Positions 52,629 to 60,976 of a DNA stretch of 64,000 bases are shown piece by piece. Below the pieces are notes generated by a model. That model searched no databases. It had not been told where the DNA came from and saw nothing but the letters and a program-made list of their open reading frames with translations. Both the position numbers and the translations under genes were made by a program. The stretch's first letter is position 1. The number at the start of each line of letters is the position of its first letter. The stretch is from Bog-375 sp049587755 (GTDB taxonomy: Bacteria; Acidobacteriota; Terriglobia; Bryobacterales; Bryobacteraceae): the NCBI GenBank assembly GCA_049587755.1, contig JBAVEN010000094.1:5525-69524 (forward strand), written 5' to 3'.

Positions 52629-54803
52629 TTACCGTTTGCGGAAGGCCACCACGGCCAGCGGCGGCAGCGTCACTGCGATGCTCCACTTGCGGCCATGCAT
52701 GGGAACCGGCCGCGTGGACACCAGTCCGGCGTTGCCCAGGTTGGAGCCGCCGAACAGCTCCGAATCGGTGTTCAGAATCTCTTCGTAGAAGCCCTCTTCA
52801 GGCACCCCGAATCCGTAGCCGGTGCGCGGCACGGGCGTGAAGTTGCAGCAGAAGAGAATGAAGTCCTTGGGATCCTCCGCGCGCCGCAGGAAGGCGATGA
52901 CGGAGTTCGCCGAATCGCGAAAGTCCACCCACTCGAAGCCGCGATAGTGAAAATCCACCTGGTACAGCGCCGGGCTGGAACGGTAGAGGCGGTTCAGCTC
53001 TCGCACCAGCGCCTGCAGCTTGCGATGATAGTCGAATTCCAGCAATTCCCAGCGGACCTGGCCGCCGCTGTTCCACTCTTCGCGCTGGCCGATGTCCTGC
53101 CCCATGAATAGCAGCTTCTTGCCCGGGTGCCCCCACATGTAGGCCAGGAACGCGCGCACGTTGGCGAACTGGCGCCACTCGTCGCCAGGCATTTTGTTGA
53201 TCAGCGAGCCCTTGCCGTGCACTACTTCGTCGTGCGAAATCGGCAGCACGAAGTTTTCCGTGAACGCATACAGCAGGCTGAAGGTGATGCTGTTGTGGTG
53301 GAACTTGCGATGCACCGGGTCCTTGCTGAAGTATTCCAGCATGTCGTGCATCCAGCCCATATTCCACTTCATGGTGAAGCCGAGTCCGTTCAGATAGACG
53401 GGCTTGGAGACGCCGGGAAAAGCGGTCGATTCCTCCGCCGCGGTGAAGACGCCCGGCTCCTTGTGCGCCAGCTCATTGAAGCGCCGCAGAAAATCGATGG
53501 CCTCCAGGTTCTCATTGCCGCCGAACTGGTTGGGCAGCCAATCGCCGGGCTGGCGCGAATAATCCAGGTACAGCATGGAAGCCACCGCATCCACCCGCAG
53601 CCCGTCGATGTGGTACTCCTTCAGCCAGAACAGGGCGTTGGAAGTCAGGAAGGCGCGCACTTCGTTGCGCCCGTAATTGAAAATCAGCGTGCCCCAGTCC
53701 AGGTGCTCGCCTTTGCGCGGGTCGGCGTGTTCGTAAAGCGCAGTGCCGTCGAAAAAAACCAGCCCGTGCGCGTCCTTGGGAAAGTGCGCGGGCACCCAAT
53801 CCACCAGCACTCCGATGCCCGCCTGGTGGCAGCAGTCCACGAAGTACTTGAAATCGTCCGGCGTGCCAAAACGCGAAGTCGGGGCAAAGTAGCCGATCAC
53901 CTGGTAGCCCCACGATCCCGAAAACGGGTGTTCCATGATGGGCAGCAGCTCAATGTGCGTGTAGCCCATCCGCGTGACGTATTCGACCAGCTTCACCGCC
54001 ATCTCGCGGTACGTCAGCGGATGGCCCTGCGGATCCCGCATCCACGATTCGGCGTGAACTTCGTAAACCGAAACCGGCGATTTCAGCCAGTCGGTTTTGG
54101 CCCGGCGCTCGAACCACGCGGCATCGTTCCACTGGTAGCGGTCGATGTTCCACACCACCGACGCCGATTTGGGCGGCGTCTCGCACTCGAAGGCGTAGGG
54201 ATCGGCCTTGAGCTGCTGATGGCCGGCGAAGCGCGACCGCACGTTGTACTTGTAGGTGGTTCCCTCACCCAGGCCCGGCACAAAAAGCTCCCAAAAGCCT
54301 CCGTTGCGGCGCCGCATCGGGTGACGGCGAATGTCCCAATCGTTGAACTCGCCGGCCACGGTCACGTTTTCCGCGTTCGGCGCCCACACCGCAAAGCGCA
54401 CTCCGCGGACGCCATCGGCTTCCGCCAGGTGCGAGCCCAGCGTGCGATAAGCTTCGTGCAGCGTGCCTTCGCCGTGCAGGTAGATTTCGGTATCGGAGAT
54501 CAATTGGCCGAAGCGGTACGGGTCCTCGATCTCGATGTCGCGCCCGTCCCACAAGTGCGCGCGGAGAGCATACCGCTGCGGCTCGCCCGCCAGTTGCGCG
54601 CAGAAGAAACCTTCGGCGTGCCTCTTTTCCATCGGCCAGGCCTGGCCGTCAACCAATGCCTCGGCGGTCTCGGCTTGCGGCAGGAACGCGCGCACTTCCC
54701 AGCGCGCCTGTCCGACTTTTCTGCGGATGCCGTGGGGGCCGAGGATCCGGAAGGCATCCCCGTGATATCCACCCACGATGGATTCAATCTCTGCCGCGGT
54801 CAT
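52629..54803 (-). CDS. glgB: 1,4-alpha-glucan branching enzyme
   Basis: 724 residues from the ATG at 54803 (a TTG at 54815 is possible). Two N-terminal beta domains including CBM48 (GVRFAVWAPNAENVTVAGEFNDWD), then a GH13 barrel: GYTHIELLPIMEHPF, VDWVPAHFP, catalytic Asp in GLRVDAVASMLYLDYSR, Glu in TAAEESTAFP, and PISHDEVVHGKGS with the transition-state Asp. It introduces alpha-1,6 branches in glycogen. Normal length for GlgB. The neighbouring adenosine-deaminase gene is divergent. Confidence 0.96.
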   Translation of the reverse strand: MTAAEIESIVGGYHGDAFRILGPHGIRRKVGQARWEVRAFLPQAETAEALVDGQAWPMEKRHAEGFFCAQLAGEPQRYALRAHLWDGRDIEIEDPYRFGQLISDTEIYLHGEGTLHEAYRTLGSHLAEADGVRGVRFAVWAPNAENVTVAGEFNDWDIRRHPMRRRNGGFWELFVPGLGEGTTYKYNVRSRFAGHQQLKADPYAFECETPPKSASVVWNIDRYQWNDAAWFERRAKTDWLKSPVSVYEVHAESWMRDPQGHPLTYREMAVKLVEYVTRMGYTHIELLPIMEHPFSGSWGYQVIGYFAPTSRFGTPDDFKYFVDCCHQAGIGVLVDWVPAHFPKDAHGLVFFDGTALYEHADPRKGEHLDWGTLIFNYGRNEVRAFLTSNALFWLKEYHIDGLRVDAVASMLYLDYSRQPGDWLPNQFGGNENLEAIDFLRRFNELAHKEPGVFTAAEESTAFPGVSKPVYLNGLGFTMKWNMGWMHDMLEYFSKDPVHRKFHHNSITFSLLYAFTENFVLPISHDEVVHGKGSLINKMPGDEWRQFANVRAFLAYMWGHPGKKLLFMGQDIGQREEWNSGGQVRWELLEFDYHRKLQALVRELNRLYRSSPALYQVDFHYRGFEWVDFRDSANSVIAFLRRAEDPKDFILFCCNFTPVPRTGYGFGVPEEGFYEEILNTDSELFGGSNLGNAGLVSTRPVPMHGRKWSIAVTLPPLAVVAFRKR

Positions 54804-54854
54804 GAGAGCTGACAACGTCCGGTGATGTTATGCGAATCTCAATAATAGCCAACT

Positions 54855-55814
54855 ATGCAAGATTTTGCCGCGCAAGTGCCCAAGGCCGAGCTGCACCTGC
54901 ACTTGGAAGGCTCGGTCGACGCCGAGACACTGCATGAACTGGACCCGGCCACGCCGCTCGCCGACTTGCGCGCGCTCTACCATTACCCGGACTTCAACGC
55001 CTTCCTGAAAACCTTCGGTGCGGTGGTAGTGCGCCTGGCGCGGCCGGAAGATTATGCGCTGGTTACGCGGCGCCTGCTGGAGCGCCTGGCCGCGCAGAAT
55101 GTCCGCTACGCCGAAATCATCATCGCAGCCGGCGTGGTGCTGTGGAAGAAGCAGGAATTCGCCCCCATATTCGACGCCATTCACGATGCCGCGCTCGGCT
55201 CATCGGTTGAAGTGCGCTGGATTTTGGACGCCGTGCGCCAGTTCGGTGTCGAGCCCGCATGGGAAGTGGCCCGCCTGGCCGCCGCGCGGCAGGACCGCGG
55301 TGTGGTGGCTATAGGCATCGGCGGCAGCGAGGAGCGCGGGCCGGCCGAATGGTTCACCGAAGTTTTCGCCTTCGCCAAAGCCGCCGGCCTGCATCTCACC
55401 GCTCACGCCGGCGAGAGCGGCGGACCGGAATCCGTCTGGGCTGCCCTGCGCCTGGGCGCCGAACGCATCGGCCACGGCATCGCCGCCGTGCGCGACCCCG
55501 ACTTGTTGCGCCATTTGCGCGACCACGATATCCCGCTCGAAATTTGCATCACCAGCAACCTGGTCACCGGCGTGGTGGCCCGCCTCGAAGACCACCCCCT
55601 TCGCGCTTTGTACGATGCCGGAGTCCCCATCGTGCTCAACACCGACGATCCCACCATGTTCGCTTGCACGCTAACAGACGAATACCGCCTGGCGGCGCGG
55701 GCCTTCGGTTTCACTGAGCCCGAGTTACGCGGCATCGCCGCTAATGGCTTCCGGTACGCGTTCGGCTGGCAAGGCCGCGCCAGCGGTGAGGCCGCTTCGG
55801 AGGCGCGACCGTGA
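54855..55814 (+). CDS. Adenosine deaminase family protein
   Basis: 319 residues. Amidohydrolase fold with AELHLHLEGS (His-x-His), HLTAHAGESGGP (His and Glu), ERIGHGIAAV, and the metal/catalytic Asp pair in LNTDDPTMF. ITSNLVTGVV replaces the usual C-P-x-SN. Complete zinc site, so active. It may deaminate adenosine or, as in futalosine-pathway organisms, aminodeoxyfutalosine for menaquinone synthesis; the sequence alone does not decide. Its stop codon TGA lies inside dispersed repeat copy F. Confidence 0.85.
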   Translation: MQDFAAQVPKAELHLHLEGSVDAETLHELDPATPLADLRALYHYPDFNAFLKTFGAVVVRLARPEDYALVTRRLLERLAAQNVRYAEIIIAAGVVLWKKQEFAPIFDAIHDAALGSSVEVRWILDAVRQFGVEPAWEVARLAAARQDRGVVAIGIGGSEERGPAEWFTEVFAFAKAAGLHLTAHAGESGGPESVWAALRLGAERIGHGIAAVRDPDLLRHLRDHDIPLEICITSNLVTGVVARLEDHPLRALYDAGVPIVLNTDDPTMFACTLTDEYRLAARAFGFTEPELRGIAANGFRYAFGWQGRASGEAASEARP

Positions 55815-55825
55815 GGGAGCGGTTA
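55800..55825 (+). repeat. Dispersed repeat copy F, overlapping a stop codon
   Basis: GAGGCGCGACCGTGAGGGAG followed by CGGTTA. The TGA within CGACCGTGAG is the stop of the deaminase gene (55812-55814), so the insertion supplied or reset the C-terminus (last residues SEARP). Confidence 0.75.
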
Positions 55826-55858
55826 AAGGCGTCCTACAATAGCTCTCAAGGAGCGCAC

Positions 55859-56635
55859 GTGAGAATGAGAGCTCTGATGCTTGCACTTACCGCACTGTTC
55901 GCCTCATTCGCCACGGGACAAACGTCCACGCCGCCCGACCTGGTAGTTCGCGTGTTTACCTTCAACCAGGCCGATACGCCTAATGACATTCGGGAAATGG
56001 CCAACACCGTTCGCACCGTGGCGGGAATGAACATAGCCCCAGACACGGCGCAAAGAGCTGTGTCCTTGCGCGGAAACGCTGACCAGGTCACGCTGGCCGA
56101 CTGGCTGCTGAACCAACTGGATCAACCGGCTTCACCGAGCCGCGAGACAGCCGAGTACGATTACCAGGCAGGCAAACCCGATACCGCGGTGCGCGTGTTT
56201 CGCCTTGCCCACACCGATACGACGCAAGGATTTCAGGAAATCGGCAATGCCATCCGCGTGGTTGCGGAGGTGAATCGGCTGCTTGTGTGCAACGCGCCAC
56301 GAGCGCTGGTCATGCGCGGAACCGCCGGCCAGGCCACGCTGGCCGATTGGCTGGTGGGTGAGCTCGATCAGCCTGCCGGCGGGAAATCCTCCGCTGCCCC
56401 AGACCACGATACGGCCGCCGACGAGTTTCAGGTGCCGGCCAGCGACCAGGTGGCGCGCGTCTTTCACCTGGCACAAACAACGACGCCACAACAGCTCAGC
56501 GACATCACCAATAAGATCCGGACTGCGACACAAATGTCTGGGACAATGCCGTGCTCCTTGCACCGGGTCTTGGCGGTGCGCGGAACCGCCGCTCAGATCG
56601 CGCGAGCCCAGCAACTGATTCAGGAGATGAAATAG
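55859..56635 (+). CDS. Secreted protein with three secretin-like repeats
   Basis: 258 residues from GTG 55859, supported by AAGGAG at 55848-55853 and a signal peptide (VRMRALMLALTALFASFATG). Three homologous domains of about 70 residues follow: VRVFTFNQADTPNDIREMANTVRTVAGM, VRVFRLAHTDTTQGFQEIGNAIRVVAEV, ARVFHLAQTTTPQQLSDITNKIRTATQM. Each ends with a (R/A)xxxRG-A-x-Q-x-x-LADWL-type helix. The beta-alpha-alpha-beta pattern resembles secretin N-domains without the pore. Probably periplasmic; role unknown. Confidence 0.72.
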   Translation: MRMRALMLALTALFASFATGQTSTPPDLVVRVFTFNQADTPNDIREMANTVRTVAGMNIAPDTAQRAVSLRGNADQVTLADWLLNQLDQPASPSRETAEYDYQAGKPDTAVRVFRLAHTDTTQGFQEIGNAIRVVAEVNRLLVCNAPRALVMRGTAGQATLADWLVGELDQPAGGKSSAAPDHDTAADEFQVPASDQVARVFHLAQTTTPQQLSDITNKIRTATQMSGTMPCSLHRVLAVRGTAAQIARAQQLIQEMK

Positions 56636-56666
56636 CCGTAGTGCTCCTGAAAGCTACTGCGTAGCC

Positions 56667-59138
56667 CTATTCGTACCTTAGCGCAGCCATCGGGTCCAGC
56701 CGCGCCGCACGCCGCGCCGGCAAGTAACACGCAATCAGCGCTACCACGGCCAGCAGTACAGCGGTGGCAGCGAAGATCCCTGGGTCGCCCGGTTTGACCT
56801 CGCTCAGAAGGCTCGCCAGCACGCGGCCCGCGGCAAACGCCCCGGCAATCCCAACCACGAGGCCCAGCAGGGCCAGCCGCATTCCCTCCCCTAGCACTTC
56901 GCCGAGCACGCGGCCGCGGCTGGCGCCGAGCGACATCCGAATGCCGATCTCGCGCGTCCGCTGCCTCACCGCGTATGCGAGCACGCCGTAGATTCCGATC
57001 GCCGCCAGCAGCGCTGCCAGCGCCGCGAAGGAGCCCACCAACAGGCTCAGGAATTGCTGCCCCTCCGCCTGTTCGCCCACCACCTGATCCATCGAGCGAA
57101 CGCTATACAGCGGCAAGGTCGAATCGATCAGCCCCAGCGCGCGCCGCACCTGCGCCGTCACACTGGAGAGCGGCATGGAGGTGTGCAGAACCAGAAACAG
57201 GCGCGAATCTCCGTCGAAGGGGTCGTACGCCTCCGGCAAGGGCCTGTGAGTGAGGCTCCATTGCCGCACGTCGCTCACCACGCCGATGACCTGTTTCCAC
57301 GGGCCGTTGTCGCTTCCCTGCGAAAACATCTTCCCCAGCGGATCTTGATTCGGCCAGAAGTAGCGCGCCATGCTCTCATTGATCACGCAAGGGTAAACCA
57401 CGCCGTTGGTCATATCGGCGGGCGGCGTAGTGCCCGACTCCCAGATCGGGTCGAGGCGCATATCGTAGGCGAGCGCCGTTTGGATGTCAGTCGCCGTGAA
57501 TACCCGTCCCTGGAGCAATCGCACTCCCATGGCGCGGAAATACTCGGGCGAGGCGGAATGACGCTCCACCAGTTGGTTGCTCATCGCGCCTGTCTGCCCG
57601 CGCAGCTTGACATAATAGTTGCTGCCTCCTTCCAGCGGCAGGTGATCGCTCAGTGCCACCGAATCCACTCCGCCGACCCGCCGCGCCCGTTCCAGCAGCG
57701 CCTCTGAGAAGTCGTACTTCTGCCGGTCGGTTTTGTAGCTGGCCTCGGGCAGTTGGACGGCCGCCGTCCAGACGCCCGCGCGGCGCACGCCGATGTCGAG
57801 GCTGCGCAGCGCGGCGAAGTCCTTCAGCAGAAGACCCGCTGAAATCAGCAGGATGAGAGAGAGCGCAATCTCGGCCACTACCAGGGCGTGGCTGGTGAAC
57901 CGACGCCGCCGGCCGGGGCTGACGGAGCTTCCGGCCCCGCCTTTCAGCTCCTCGTGCAGATCGGGCCTCGACATCTGCAGCGCCGGAACCATGCCGAACA
58001 CCACGCCCGTCGCAATCGCCAGCGCAAACGTGAACGCCAGCACCGTTCCGTTCACCTGCACCACGTTGAATTCCGGCAGGCCGTAGCTCTTGGCTCTGGA
58101 AAACAGGGTGACGCCACCCCACGCCAGCAGCAGGCCGACCGCGCCGCCCACCACGGAAAGAAGCAGGCTCTCGGTCAGCAGTTGACGCACCAGCCGAACT
58201 CGCGAAGCGCCCAGCGCGCTGCGGACGGCCACTTCCTTCTGGCGCGCCAGGGCCCTGGACAGCAGCAGGTTCGCCACGTTCGCGCAAGCGATCAGCAGCA
58301 CCAGGCCGACCGCCCCCAGCATCATGAACAGCGTGCCGCGGGAATCGCCGACCATATCGTCGCGCAGCGAGGTCACAGCGGCCCCCACCTTACCGTTCGA
58401 TCCCGGGTACTGCTTTTCCAGGCGCGCGGCGATAATCTTGAGATCCGCCAGCGCCGCCTTCGCCGAGACGCGCGGCTTCATTCTGCCGATAGCGTTGGCC
58501 CAGTGGTTGCCGCGCCCACCGTAAAGCCTGGGGTCCATCACCTGTGGAATCCAGAGCTGCGACTTCCACGGGAAGCGGAAGTTCGCCGGCATCACGCCGA
58601 TGATCGTGTATTTTCGGGCATTCAACTCGATCGACTGGCCGACGACACGGGAATCTCCGGCGAAGCGGCTTTGCCAGAGGCCATAGCTGAGGATGGCCAC
58701 GTCATCCTTGCCCTTCTGATCTTCGCCGGCGGCCCAGGTCCGGCCCAGCAGCGGTTCTACCCCCAACAGAGCAAAGAAGTTCGCCTCCGTGGGCAGCGCG
58801 AGCACATGCTCCGGCCGACCGCCTGCGCTCAGGTTCATATCGCTCGGCCACGCGAACAACGTCATGTCCTGAAAGGTGCTGTTTTGCGCCTTCCAATCCA
58901 CGAAATCCGGCAAAGCAAACGGGTACTTTCCCGGCGCCGATTCGGTCTCATTCAGCCGCGCCAACTGGCTCGAATTCCGGTACGGCAGCGGCCGCAGCAG
59001 GATGGTGTCGATGATGCTGAAAATAGCGGTGTTGGCGCCGATCCCGATGGCCAGCGTGAGAGCCGCCACCAGGGCAAATCCCCGCGCGTTCCCGAGATTC
59101 CGGAACGCATACCGCAAATCGTGCAAGAAAGTGGCCAT
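56667..59138 (-). CDS. ADOP-family ABC transporter permease (MacB-like, duplicated)
   Basis: 823 residues. MacB-like periplasmic core and FtsX domains occur twice. First half: LRYAFRNLGNARGFALVAALTLAIGIGANTAIFS and, later, LIACANVANLLLSRALARQKEVAVRSALGASR. Second half: an AEIALSLILLISAGLL restart and the C-terminal FtsX copy IGIYGVLAYAVRQRTREIGIRMSLGASRG. This duplicated orphan arrangement is typical of Acidobacteria. No ATPase or PadR regulator is encoded beside it. Function probably envelope transport or stress signalling; substrate unknown. Confidence 0.92.
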   Translation of the reverse strand: MATFLHDLRYAFRNLGNARGFALVAALTLAIGIGANTAIFSIIDTILLRPLPYRNSSQLARLNETESAPGKYPFALPDFVDWKAQNSTFQDMTLFAWPSDMNLSAGGRPEHVLALPTEANFFALLGVEPLLGRTWAAGEDQKGKDDVAILSYGLWQSRFAGDSRVVGQSIELNARKYTIIGVMPANFRFPWKSQLWIPQVMDPRLYGGRGNHWANAIGRMKPRVSAKAALADLKIIAARLEKQYPGSNGKVGAAVTSLRDDMVGDSRGTLFMMLGAVGLVLLIACANVANLLLSRALARQKEVAVRSALGASRVRLVRQLLTESLLLSVVGGAVGLLLAWGGVTLFSRAKSYGLPEFNVVQVNGTVLAFTFALAIATGVVFGMVPALQMSRPDLHEELKGGAGSSVSPGRRRRFTSHALVVAEIALSLILLISAGLLLKDFAALRSLDIGVRRAGVWTAAVQLPEASYKTDRQKYDFSEALLERARRVGGVDSVALSDHLPLEGGSNYYVKLRGQTGAMSNQLVERHSASPEYFRAMGVRLLQGRVFTATDIQTALAYDMRLDPIWESGTTPPADMTNGVVYPCVINESMARYFWPNQDPLGKMFSQGSDNGPWKQVIGVVSDVRQWSLTHRPLPEAYDPFDGDSRLFLVLHTSMPLSSVTAQVRRALGLIDSTLPLYSVRSMDQVVGEQAEGQQFLSLLVGSFAALAALLAAIGIYGVLAYAVRQRTREIGIRMSLGASRGRVLGEVLGEGMRLALLGLVVGIAGAFAAGRVLASLLSEVKPGDPGIFAATAVLLAVVALIACYLPARRAARLDPMAALRYE

Positions 59139-59212
59139 ATATGTACCTAATACGATAGCTACGCACTCGTTAGACGCATTTTCGCGGGAGAAGTTTGGCG
59201 GAGGAAGGCGAA

Positions 59213-59943
59213 TTACACCCAGTCGCTCCAGGCATTGTCAGCACGCCTGATGGTTAGCCCCAGAAATGAAGTCGCTTCGTAGACCTCAAACAGCGCGACG
59301 GAGAACTGAGGATCGTCACGAGCGGTTCCGAATCGATACGAAAACACCCGGCCTATGGACTGCAGAGGCGCGGCGACGACGAACGCGGCCATTTTTTGAA
59401 GGTCCCCGGCAGCCTCTGGCGTAAAACCGTCAAGCGCCCTCGCGGTTGCGACATAGCCCGGCGCCAGGAGCGACTTACGCTCGAAGGCAAACAGTCCCCT
59501 GGTAATCCGTGCTGCCACGCGGTTAAGTCTCGTAAATGACACGTCGTAGGCGAATGTGTGGCCGATGCTGAGACCCGAGGGCGCCTTCATCTCAACTGAC
59601 TGAACGCCTGCAAAAAAGGTGGAGCGGAACCCTGCGGCCTCGGGACGCGAGAGGTGCTTGATGGCCCGTACCGAGGCGCTAGCCGGTCGGGATTCTGTCC
59701 GGCCTCTCTCCTCGATGAAAGAGTTAGCCAGAAGTAGTCGTCGTCATCCTTAGAGGCCTTGTTGCAGCCGGCACACGCGCAAACCGTGATTAAGTTCGGC
59801 GGCCGGGGTTTACTGAAAAGGCTCTTCGGCGGAATGTGGTCCCGAGTGAGATCGGCAACGGCACCGCAGTACACACAAGACTTAGGGATGCCCGCCACGC
59901 TGAGTATTGTCACACGATCGGCGGGCAGACGTGGCGCACGCAC
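59213..59943 (-). pseudogene. HNH endonuclease-like gene broken by a frameshift
   Basis: The 5' part (59943-59587) encodes the zinc and HNH-type motifs CVYCGAVADLTRDHIPPKSLF and CAGCNKASKDDDDYFWLTLSSR, then runs into unrelated sequence and stops. The 3' part (59590-59213) continues in another frame. Reading upstream in that frame gives a good continuation (ASVRAIKHLSRPEAAGFRSTFFAGVQSVE then MKAPSGLSIGHTFAYDV). So one gene of about 240 codons is split, with the shift near 59690-59720. It could be a sequencing error or true decay. GTG at 59913 may be the original start. Confidence 0.7.
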
Positions 59944-60039
59944 TTTGCGTGCCGTGTCGGCACTCTTGCCGACACCCGCTGGCCCCCGGCGCGAAGAAGC
60001 GTCGAGAAGAGTCTCGACGCGGCACGCAAGAGTGCGCGC
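59936..60039. repeat. Cluster of perfect hairpins
   Basis: Three perfect stem-loops in about 90 bases: GCACGCA-CTT-TGCGTGC (59936-59952), GTGTCGGCA-CTCT-TGCCGACAC (59954-59975), GCGTCGAGA-AGAG-TCTCGACGC (59999-60020). In addition GCACTCTTGC (59960-59969) is complementary to GCAAGAGTGC (60026-60035), so alternative folds exist. It lies between the HNH gene and the toxin-antitoxin promoter. Confidence 0.8.
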
Positions 60040-60057
60040 GCCACGGCCACCCCCACG

Positions 60058-60086
60058 TTGGCCGATACGGCAGTTTGCCGTATACT
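60058..60086 (+). promoter_or_regulatory. Toxin-antitoxin promoter with embedded operator
   Basis: TTGGCC (60058-60063) and TATACT (60081-60086) are separated by 17 bases. The perfect palindrome ATACGGCA-GTT-TGCCGTAT (60065-60083) fills the spacer and overlaps the -10. This fits autorepression by the ribbon-helix-helix antitoxin. The expected start site is only a few bases before the ATG, so the transcript may be almost leaderless. Confidence 0.7.
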
Positions 60087-60095
60087 GGAAGTGCG

Positions 60096-60380
60096 ATGAG
60101 ACAGGAAGCTCAACCTACCGCCCGGCTGGAGGCGCGCTTGCCGCACGACGTGATGGCGCGCCTGAAGCGTGCCGCCGAAATCCAGGGGCGCACGCTGACG
60201 GATTTCGTGGTGGCGGCCGCCGATGAAGTGGCGTGCCGGGCGATCCAGGAAACCGAGATCATCCGCCTGTCGATGGAGGGCCAGCGCCAGATTGCCGCCG
60301 CGATCCTCAATCCGCCTCCGGCGACGCCGGCTCTCAAGCGCGCCGCCAAGCGGTACCGCCAAGTGTTCGGCGTGGCATGA
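60096..60380 (+). CDS. DUF1778/TacA-type antitoxin
   Basis: 94 residues from ATG 60096 (GGAAG 4 bases upstream). N-terminal ribbon-helix-helix: ARLEARLPHDVMARLKRAAEIQGRTLTDFVVAAA, followed by the acidic/Pro-rich toxin-binding tail ALKRAAKRYRQVF. TacA-type antitoxins bind the operator and neutralise a GNAT toxin. The TGA stop overlaps the toxin ATG (ATGA), the classic TA coupling. Confidence 0.88.
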   Translation: MRQEAQPTARLEARLPHDVMARLKRAAEIQGRTLTDFVVAAADEVACRAIQETEIIRLSMEGQRQIAAAILNPPPATPALKRAAKRYRQVFGVA

Positions 60381-60886
60381 CCCCTGCTCCCTTTCGCTTC
60401 GAAACGCTCGGCAGCGGGCATGACCGGCCCACGTTCCGTTGCGGCGACAACGCTCTCGACGCGTATTTTCAGACTCAGGTGACGCAGGACATCCGCCGCC
60501 GGGTCACCAATTGTTTTGTCGTGGTGGAAGCCGCTACCGGGCGGGTGGCAGCCTATTACACCCTATCGGCGGCCAGCATTCCCCTGGTCGATCTTCCGCC
60601 GCACGAAGCCAAACGATTGCCGCGATACCCCACCTTGCCGGCAGTCCGTATTGGACGCCTCGCCGTCGACTTGCGCTACCAACGGCGCGGTCTCGGCGAA
60701 CTCATGCTGATGAATGCGGTCCATCGGACTCTTCGGGACGCAGCAGCCGCGTTCGCCCTATTAGTTGACGCCAAGAACGATCAGGCAGCCGCGTTTTACC
60801 AGCGATACGGGTTTCGCCCAATCATCGGCAAGCCCCGGACCCTGTTTCTGCCCCTTGCGACGGCACAAAAGACGCTGCTTGGATGA
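60377..60886 (+). CDS. GNAT acetyltransferase toxin (TacT-like)
   Basis: 169 residues from ATG 60377. GNAT fold with AYYTLSAASIPL, then the acetyl-CoA loop region VRIGRLAVDLRYQRRGLGELMLM (R/Q-x-x-G-x-G/A motif as QRRGLG) and the terminal AAAFYQRYGFRPI segment. TacT/AtaT-type toxins acetylate aminoacyl-tRNAs and stop translation. A dispersed repeat copy (60882-60911) begins at its last codons. Confidence 0.87.
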   Translation: MTPAPFRFETLGSGHDRPTFRCGDNALDAYFQTQVTQDIRRRVTNCFVVVEAATGRVAAYYTLSAASIPLVDLPPHEAKRLPRYPTLPAVRIGRLAVDLRYQRRGLGELMLMNAVHRTLRDAAAAFALLVDAKNDQAAAFYQRYGFRPIIGKPRTLFLPLATAQKTLLG

Positions 60887-60911
60887 CCGCTCCCTGACAG
60901 TCGCGGCTCCG
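60882..60911 (-). repeat. Dispersed repeat copy G (inverted)
   Basis: On the minus strand CGGAGCCGCGACTGTCAGGG continues with AGCGGTCATC. The toxin's stop (60884-60886) lies inside it, so the element abuts or formed the end of the gene. It is close to the consensus, so a fairly recent copy. Confidence 0.8.
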
Positions 60912-60976
60912 TTGGTGCTGGCAAATGTTGCGCGCGAAGCTATTCTTGCGCGCTGCCTTAGAATAGAAGGTCGCGC

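Noticed and set aside
53127..54812. 561-codon plus-strand frame antisense to glgB
   Set aside because: Shadow of a well-conserved enzyme gene.
54855..55814. Naming the enzyme aminodeoxyfutalosine deaminase outright
   Set aside because: Motifs fit the adenosine deaminase family, but specificity cannot be read from the sequence alone.
57888..59150. 420-codon plus-strand frame antisense to the ADOP permease
   Set aside because: Arg/Gln/His-rich shadow; the permease explains the region.
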